Below the pieces are notes generated by a model. The model was not told the origin of the DNA. It saw nothing but the letters and a program-made list of their open reading frames with translations, and made no database searches. A program made the translations under genes and the position numbers. 64,000 nt of DNA from DT-110 sp030148525 (GTDB taxonomy: Bacteria > Bacteroidota > Bacteroidia > Chitinophagales > Saprospiraceae), in assembly GCA_965227445.1 (NCBI GenBank), contig OZ245751.1:3782001-3846000 (forward strand), written 5' to 3'. This document shows, piece by piece, positions 59,545 to 64,000 of the stretch. Positions within the stretch are counted from its first letter, which is position 1. Every line of letters begins with the position of its first letter.

Positions 59545-60639
59545 TCAATTGGGATTGGGAAGCTTGAAGACCAGCTGCACCAGGTCACCCCAGGAATCAG
59601 TGGTATTGGAGAAGCCGGCAACGACCAGGTTGGCATCCAGAAAAATGCCTAACTGGGAGCTGGTGCCCATTTGGCTGCCGCTGTGACCCATGATCCGTCC
59701 GCTGGGGCTATCGGCCTTACCGTAGATATACCATCCCAGGCCGTAGGGGTTACCTTCCATCTTGAGGCCGGTGTCCCGGATCATTTCCTCCAGCGATGTT
59801 CGGCTGATCAGCTTATCGGTGAGTATGGCTTGCCCAAAGCGCAGCAGATCACCGATGGTGCTTTGAATACCGCCACCGGGGACCTTCAGGCTCAGATCGG
59901 TTTGGGGGGCGCGTTCCCAGGTACCGTCTTTTGCCCTGGAGTATAGCACGGCCTTGTTTTCGTAGCGGGTACCGGCCTGTTCTACGCTGGTCGATGACAT
60001 GCCGGCTGGTTCCCAGATGTGCTCCCGCATATAGGCCTCGTACGATTGGCCACTGACCGCTTCGATGATCGCGCCCAGCATTACGTAATTATAGGTGGCA
60101 TAGCTGTAGCTGGTACCCGGCTCGAAGAGCAGGCGGCGATCCTGAAATACCGCCATGGCATCGGTGAGGGTAGCATAGTGCTCGGTGGGGAAACTTTCGC
60201 GATCATTTTTATAATTCCGGATGCCTGATCCATGACTCAGGAGGTCCCGCACGCGAATGACGCCCTTCTTCTTTTCCGGGAAACCGGGCAAATACGTCTG
60301 AATGGAGGCATCCAAGTCCAGCCGGCCATCTTCGGCCAATTGTATGATCGCCACCGCCGTCATGGGTTTGGCGATGGACGCAATCCGGTGAACCGTATTC
60401 GAATCAGCCGGTATTTGGGCCTCCAGGTCCCGGTGCCCCGCTCCGCCGATCCACTGGATGGAACCGTCGCGCCACATACCCGCGACTACGCCCGTATACT
60501 GACCATTGCGAACGGCCACCTCCAGGAATTGCTGTTGGGCCGTGAACGGATCCCCGGTTGCTGATTGATCCGTTTTTTGCGCAAGCAGCGTATTAGCGGG
60601 AATCATCAGGAAAAGAAATAACAGGTTTCTGGACATCAC
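59545..60639 (-). CDS. Secreted serine hydrolase (class C beta-lactamase-like)
   Basis: A 364-residue protein with a signal peptide (to TLLAQ) and a beta-lactamase-type domain. The S-x-x-K motif is Ser88-Ile-Ala-Lys91, VRDLLSHGSGIRNY is the conserved loop, and the position of the Y-x-N motif reads Tyr180-Ala-Thr182, so the Asn appears replaced. GHSGSQMGTSSQLGIF is the H/K-x-G-like region. It is not closely similar to the serine hydrolase at 12900. Esterase or peptidase activity is likely; true beta-lactamase activity is doubtful. Confidence 0.85.
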   Translation of the reverse strand: MMSRNLLFLFLMIPANTLLAQKTDQSATGDPFTAQQQFLEVAVRNGQYTGVVAGMWRDGSIQWIGGAGHRDLEAQIPADSNTVHRIASIAKPMTAVAIIQLAEDGRLDLDASIQTYLPGFPEKKKGVIRVRDLLSHGSGIRNYKNDRESFPTEHYATLTDAMAVFQDRRLLFEPGTSYSYATYNYVMLGAIIEAVSGQSYEAYMREHIWEPAGMSSTSVEQAGTRYENKAVLYSRAKDGTWERAPQTDLSLKVPGGGIQSTIGDLLRFGQAILTDKLISRTSLEEMIRDTGLKMEGNPYGLGWYIYGKADSPSGRIMGHSGSQMGTSSQLGIFLDANLVVAGFSNTTDSWGDLVQLVFKLPNPN

Positions 60640-60693
60640 CGGAGCGTTTTCATTTTGAATTCTAATACATTATACGAAATATTGAGGCAACGT

Positions 60694-61194
60694 ATGCTAC
60701 TGAATATGCAGGTCCGCAACATCCATAGCCGGTTACTTCAGGCTTCCCCAAAAGAGGTATTGACGCTGTTTAAGACGCTCGCGACCACCGACGATCGCCT
60801 ATGGCCCACCGATCACTGGCCGCCCATGCGCTTCCGACATGGACTGGTGGAGGGGGCTAAGGGCGGCCACGGCCCCATCCGGTATACGGTCGTCGAGTAC
60901 GACCCGAACGGATACGTGTGCTTTTCCTTTCGCAAGCCACACGGTTTCCACGGAACCCACGCGCTTTTGGTCGAAGCCGAAAAAGAATCTTTGACCAGGA
61001 TCTCCCACACCATCGACATGCGGGTTAAAGGTACCGGCATACTCTCCTGGAGCCTCCTCTTTCGGTGGCTGCACGATGCCCTGATCGAAGATGCTTTTGA
61101 CAAAATACAGACGCAATTGGAGCCTGCCAGTACACCCACATCCAATTGGATTCCCTGGGTGCGGTTTTTACGATGGCTTTTGCGTTCCAGGTAA
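60694..61194 (+). CDS. SRPBCC-like hypothetical protein
   Basis: About 166 residues from ATG 60694; other starts are TTG 60655 and ATG 60706. The pattern (IHSRLLQASPKEVLTLFKTLAT ... RYTVVEYDPNGYVCFSFRKPHGFHGTHALLVEAEKESLTRISHTIDMRVKGTG ... ALIEDAFDKIQTQLE) is that of START/SRPBCC lipid-binding proteins. It contains a tryptophan- and proline-rich loop (RLWPTDHWPPM). It is divergent from the serine hydrolase gene with little room for promoters. Confidence 0.65.
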   Translation: MLLNMQVRNIHSRLLQASPKEVLTLFKTLATTDDRLWPTDHWPPMRFRHGLVEGAKGGHGPIRYTVVEYDPNGYVCFSFRKPHGFHGTHALLVEAEKESLTRISHTIDMRVKGTGILSWSLLFRWLHDALIEDAFDKIQTQLEPASTPTSNWIPWVRFLRWLLRSR

Positions 61195-61257
61195 TAAGTA
61201 AATCGTAGATTGACAACTTGAAGCTATTTTTCAGCCTTTCGGCAAAAAACAACCGCC

Positions 61258-61677
61258 ATGACCATCGAAGTGACCACCCAATTGCCCGCGACAAAAGAAG
61301 CCGTTTGGCAGGCACTTACCGATCCTGCGCAGATGCGACAATGGTACTTCGACAACATCCCCGACTTTAAACCCGAAGTGGGATTCACCACGGAGTTTCC
61401 GGTACAGTCCGAAGCACGCACCTTCACGCACCAGTGGAGGGTCACGAAAGTGGTTCCCCAGCAAGAGCTGCGCTACCGCTGGAGCTATCGCGAATATCCG
61501 GGTGAGGCTGAAGCCGTATTTCGGCTTGTGCCCATTGATAATGGTACGCGCTTAGTACTTCGATTTGCGGGTCTGAATACCTTCCCCTCCGACATCCCGG
61601 AATTTACCGAAGAGGCCTGCCGCGGTGGGTGGGAATACTTCCTGCAAGAGCAACTTTCTGCGTATCTGGTGGGATAA
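61258..61677 (+). CDS. SRPBCC (AHSA1/activator of Hsp90-like) domain protein
   Basis: A 139-residue single-domain protein. MTIEVTTQLPATKEAVWQALTDPAQMRQWYF is the AHSA1 start; TFTHQWRVTKVVPQQELRYRW and TRLVLRFAGL are the middle strands, and GGWEYFLQEQLSAYL is the C-terminal helix. Members bind hydrophobic ligands or act in stress responses. The leader cctttcggcaaaaaacaacc precedes its ATG, as seen before several other genes of the window. Confidence 0.87.
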   Translation: MTIEVTTQLPATKEAVWQALTDPAQMRQWYFDNIPDFKPEVGFTTEFPVQSEARTFTHQWRVTKVVPQQELRYRWSYREYPGEAEAVFRLVPIDNGTRLVLRFAGLNTFPSDIPEFTEEACRGGWEYFLQEQLSAYLVG

Positions 61678-62431
61678 TTTTTAGTGTTTAATTTTTAATT
61701 GATAATTCGTCACGGACATTCAAGTCGCGGGCCTTTTGTCGTTTCGACGCCCAACGGAGTCAGCTCTTTCAAAGACACATTACGTAGCCGCGATCCGCCC
61801 TCCTACGCCCGTAAGGGCTTCGGCAGTCGGTGAAGGATCAGCGCTCCTTTGCGAGCCGTTCCTGCCCGCCGAAGCTTTGCGGAGGCGGGTGACGCCCGAT
61901 GCTCCACGCACGACGCACAACGCGGAATGGAGCAAAACCCAAGTATTAAGCCTTGAAAAAACCAGTACTCTGTGCATCTCTGTGTCTCCTTAGTGAAGCT
62001 CTGTGGAAGTTTTTCGTAAGTTTTGAAACGACTTTAATGGAATCAACTCTTTGAAAAAACGTTTGCGTGGCCGCGATCCGCCCTCCTACGCCCGTAAGGG
62101 CTTCGGCAGTCGGTGAAGGATCAGCGTTCCTTTGCGAGCCGTTCCTGCCCGCCGAAGCCCCTACGGGCGTATGCCTTCGCGGAGGCGGGTGACGCCCGAT
62201 GCTCTACGCACGACGCACAACGCGGACAAGCGCAATGCGAAAAACCAGAGCATGAAAAACCGAAGCCATGTCCAAACCATCCCTCCGGTCTCTTCTTTCG
62301 CTATAGTCGCTGCAGTCTCGTCCCGTATGGACGCCCTACGGAGTCTCTTCTTTCAATAAACGTTTGCGTGGCCGCGATCCAGAGGATCAGCGCTCCTTTG
62401 CGAGCCGTTCCTGCCGTAAGCCGTTGGCCGT
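61678..62431. repeat. Family C repeats, right block
   Basis: No gene is visible. Units like those of the left block occur at about 61738-61950, 62036-62230 and to 62410. In two of them (near 61793 and 62078) the centre of the gatcc/ggatc palindrome holds an inserted hairpin-prone stretch (gccctcctacgcccgtaagg ...). A CCCGCC/GGCGGG hairpin follows in both. Confidence 0.82.
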
Positions 62432-64000
62432 CTACCGTGAACCTCTGGTGAACGGCGCCCCCTTCGCCTTCAGGGCGCGCTCGTAGGCACTGAGGTTTTC
62501 CAGGAACTGATCCAGGTCATCGCGGAAGGTAGTAAAGGCGTTTTCGGCGATCTCCAGATTGGTCCGGAAGGTCTCGGTAGGTGGCTGACGCACACTCCAG
62601 TGGCCGCCCGATACCTGCCAAACCCGCGATTGGATACCCGGCGAGGTGGATTCGTTCATACCGGACCGTGCCGGATCGCCCCATAAGCGCATCCGTAATT
62701 CGGCCAGTTGCCCCTGCAGTTCCTGCCAGCGTGCAAAATCACTGGCAATGGCTTTAGGCGTGCGGGGCAGGGCGGCCTTCAGGTAGCGGAGTCGCTCCCC
62801 GGCTTCCCCCATCTGCTGGCCCGCACTGGTCGTCTTACGCATCAGTTCGCTGGTTTCCTGCTGAAAGTCGACAACGGCCGCAAAATCGACATCCATGGAC
62901 GTAGCCGGGATGGGCTTCACCGTGAAGGTCTGTGCCTCACCCTGAGGCTCGATCTCCCCGTTGTGTTCCAGAAATACCCGGACCGTATAATCCCCCGGAG
63001 GCGCCAGGGGACCCTGCGGGTCGCCTGCCCAGGGCGGACGGAAGGAGGGAGTAGATAAATTGACAGGGTTGGGTGCCGGATAGCGCAGGTCCCAACTGGC
63101 CCGATGCAGGCCCTTGCCCCCAGGCCCTTCGATCCAACGCACAGGGTCTCCACCTTCGTCCTGAATGAGCAGCAAGATCCGCGGACCTTCTTCTCCTGCT
63201 TCCGCCCGCATGGTTTCCCAGCCGGGGAAGGGAATGTCTTTGCCCTCGCTGCGCAATTCCTGTTCTGCTTCTTGCCGTTTACCCTTGGCCGTTTGCGGCC
63301 ATTCGGACACGTAATAGGTGACCAGTGCTCCGAAGGGTGGATTGTCACCCACGTAATTATCCGATCCCAGGGTAGGCATGCCTTTGGCCTGCATAGGTAC
63401 ATTGGGGATGTACCACCAGGCGTCGCGTACCGGGAAGAGGGTCGTTTCTTCGGCCGCCACCGCCTCGGTGAGCGTCCGCAAGGGCGAGTAATCGTCGAGG
63501 ACGTAGAATCCACGACCAAAGGTGGCCCCCACTATATCGTGGTCGCGTTCGTGCAACTCCACATCCCGAAACGGAATGGTCGGTACTCCGGCGCCCAGTT
63601 TGATCCAGTTTTCGCCCCGATTGTAGGAAAAGTACAGGCCGTATTCGGTGCCGATTACCAGCAGGTCCTGCTGCACGGGATCTTGCTTGACGACCCATAC
63701 GATGGTGCCTTCCGGCAAATCGCCGGCAATGGAGGTCCAGGAGCGGCCGCGATCGGCACTCATAAAGAGGTAGGGATTGTAATCACCCAGTTTATGGGCA
63801 TCGGCTACGGCAAAGACGGTATTCGCATCGTGACGGGAGGCTTCCAGATCGTTGATGAAGGAACGCTCGGGTACACCGGGCAGCTTGCTGCTTTCCCGCC
63901 AGGTATTGCCGCCATCTTCACTAATGTGGATCAAGCCGTCGTCGGAACCGGTGTACAGCACTCCTTCCTCCAGTGGTGATTCGGCAATGGATGTCAGGGT
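62432..64000 (-). CDS. BNR/sortilin-type beta-propeller protein (N-terminal part outside window)
   Basis: The frame continues to the window edge, so only the last 522 residues are seen. The first 200 contain propeller repeats with Asp-box-like cores: SEDGGNTW, SADRGRSW and SYNRGENW, each followed by a turn, as in VPS10/sortilin-like 'glycosyl hydrolase' proteins. The rest is a linker and a helical C-terminal domain with a FlgD-like Ig stretch (GDYTVRVFLEHNGEIEPQGEAQTFTVKP). Such large secreted proteins are common in Bacteroidota; their enzymatic activity is unproven. Confidence 0.85.
   Translation of the reverse strand, partial: TLTSIAESPLEEGVLYTGSDDGLIHISEDGGNTWRESSKLPGVPERSFINDLEASRHDANTVFAVADAHKLGDYNPYLFMSADRGRSWTSIAGDLPEGTIVWVVKQDPVQQDLLVIGTEYGLYFSYNRGENWIKLGAGVPTIPFRDVELHERDHDIVGATFGRGFYVLDDYSPLRTLTEAVAAEETTLFPVRDAWWYIPNVPMQAKGMPTLGSDNYVGDNPPFGALVTYYVSEWPQTAKGKRQEAEQELRSEGKDIPFPGWETMRAEAGEEGPRILLLIQDEGGDPVRWIEGPGGKGLHRASWDLRYPAPNPVNLSTPSFRPPWAGDPQGPLAPPGDYTVRVFLEHNGEIEPQGEAQTFTVKPIPATSMDVDFAAVVDFQQETSELMRKTTSAGQQMGEAGERLRYLKAALPRTPKAIASDFARWQELQGQLAELRMRLWGDPARSGMNESTSPGIQSRVWQVSGGHWSVRQPPTETFRTNLEIAENAFTTFRDDLDQFLENLSAYERALKAKGAPFTRGSR

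Noticed and set aside
63104..63979. 291-codon plus-strand frame at the window's right edge
   Set aside because: It is opposite Asp-box propeller repeats of the BNR-type gene, which are far better supported.

Overview
The window comes from a free-living member of the Bacteroidota, most likely a Saprospira/Lewinella-type organism. Two proteins end in type IX secretion (T9SS) sorting domains (19.2-22.0 kb and 6.2-7.4 kb). Starts have A-rich leaders rather than Shine-Dalgarno boxes. Lipoproteins, a TonB-dependent receptor and stand-alone AraC and Crp/Fnr regulators are all typical of the phylum. There is no rRNA, tRNA, CRISPR array, prophage or transposase gene, yet intergenic DNA is crowded with structured repeats.

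Layout. 0-8.5 kb: ordinary accessory genes (ECF sigma factor with a membrane partner, glyoxalase-fold proteins, methyltransferase, Hsp20, secreted phosphoesterase, T9SS-sorted S74 protein, AraC regulator). 8.5-28.7 kb: eight copies of a composite palindromic repeat (here Family A), all in one orientation, separate small groups of unrelated metabolic genes. One copy carries a 360-bp element of nested palindromes. 29.9-37.3 kb: a visibly AT-rich defence island with an MvaI/BcnI-type restriction enzyme, Vsr, Dcm-type methyltransferase, NUDIX hydrolase, an AbiE module whose toxin gene is reduced to its two ends, a UPF0175 protein, and remnants of an HNH gene and a group II intron. 34.9-38 kb also carries tandem Family B repeats.

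38.0-55.8 kb is the centrepiece: a complete [NiFe]-hydrogenase locus, probably of the aerobic H2-scavenging group 1h/1l clade. In order it encodes the small subunit, five tandem membrane-anchored microproteins, the large subunit, a maturation-protease-like protein, a Cys-rich winged-helix protein, a Rieske-like protein with altered ligands, a lipoprotein, the maturation endopeptidase, a second membrane-anchored envelope protein, a CooC-type nickel ATPase and HypC. Convergent to these lies hypF-hypD-hypE-tetR-tetR. A TonB receptor is divergent from the small subunit gene, and the shared promoter region holds two TTAGAAA-N4-TTTCTAA palindromes 70 bp apart. hypA and hypB are not in the window. 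I infer that the CooC-like protein takes the nickel-insertion role, that the microproteins form the membrane base and electron exit, and that the TetR proteins co-regulate the enzyme and a possible nickel importer.

55.8-64 kb: Family C repeats bracket an aldo-keto reductase, an AraC regulator, a metallo-beta-lactamase-fold lipoprotein, a serine hydrolase and two SRPBCC-type proteins. The window ends inside a BNR/sortilin-type beta-propeller protein. Functional calls rest on motifs and family resemblance read by eye; no database search was possible.
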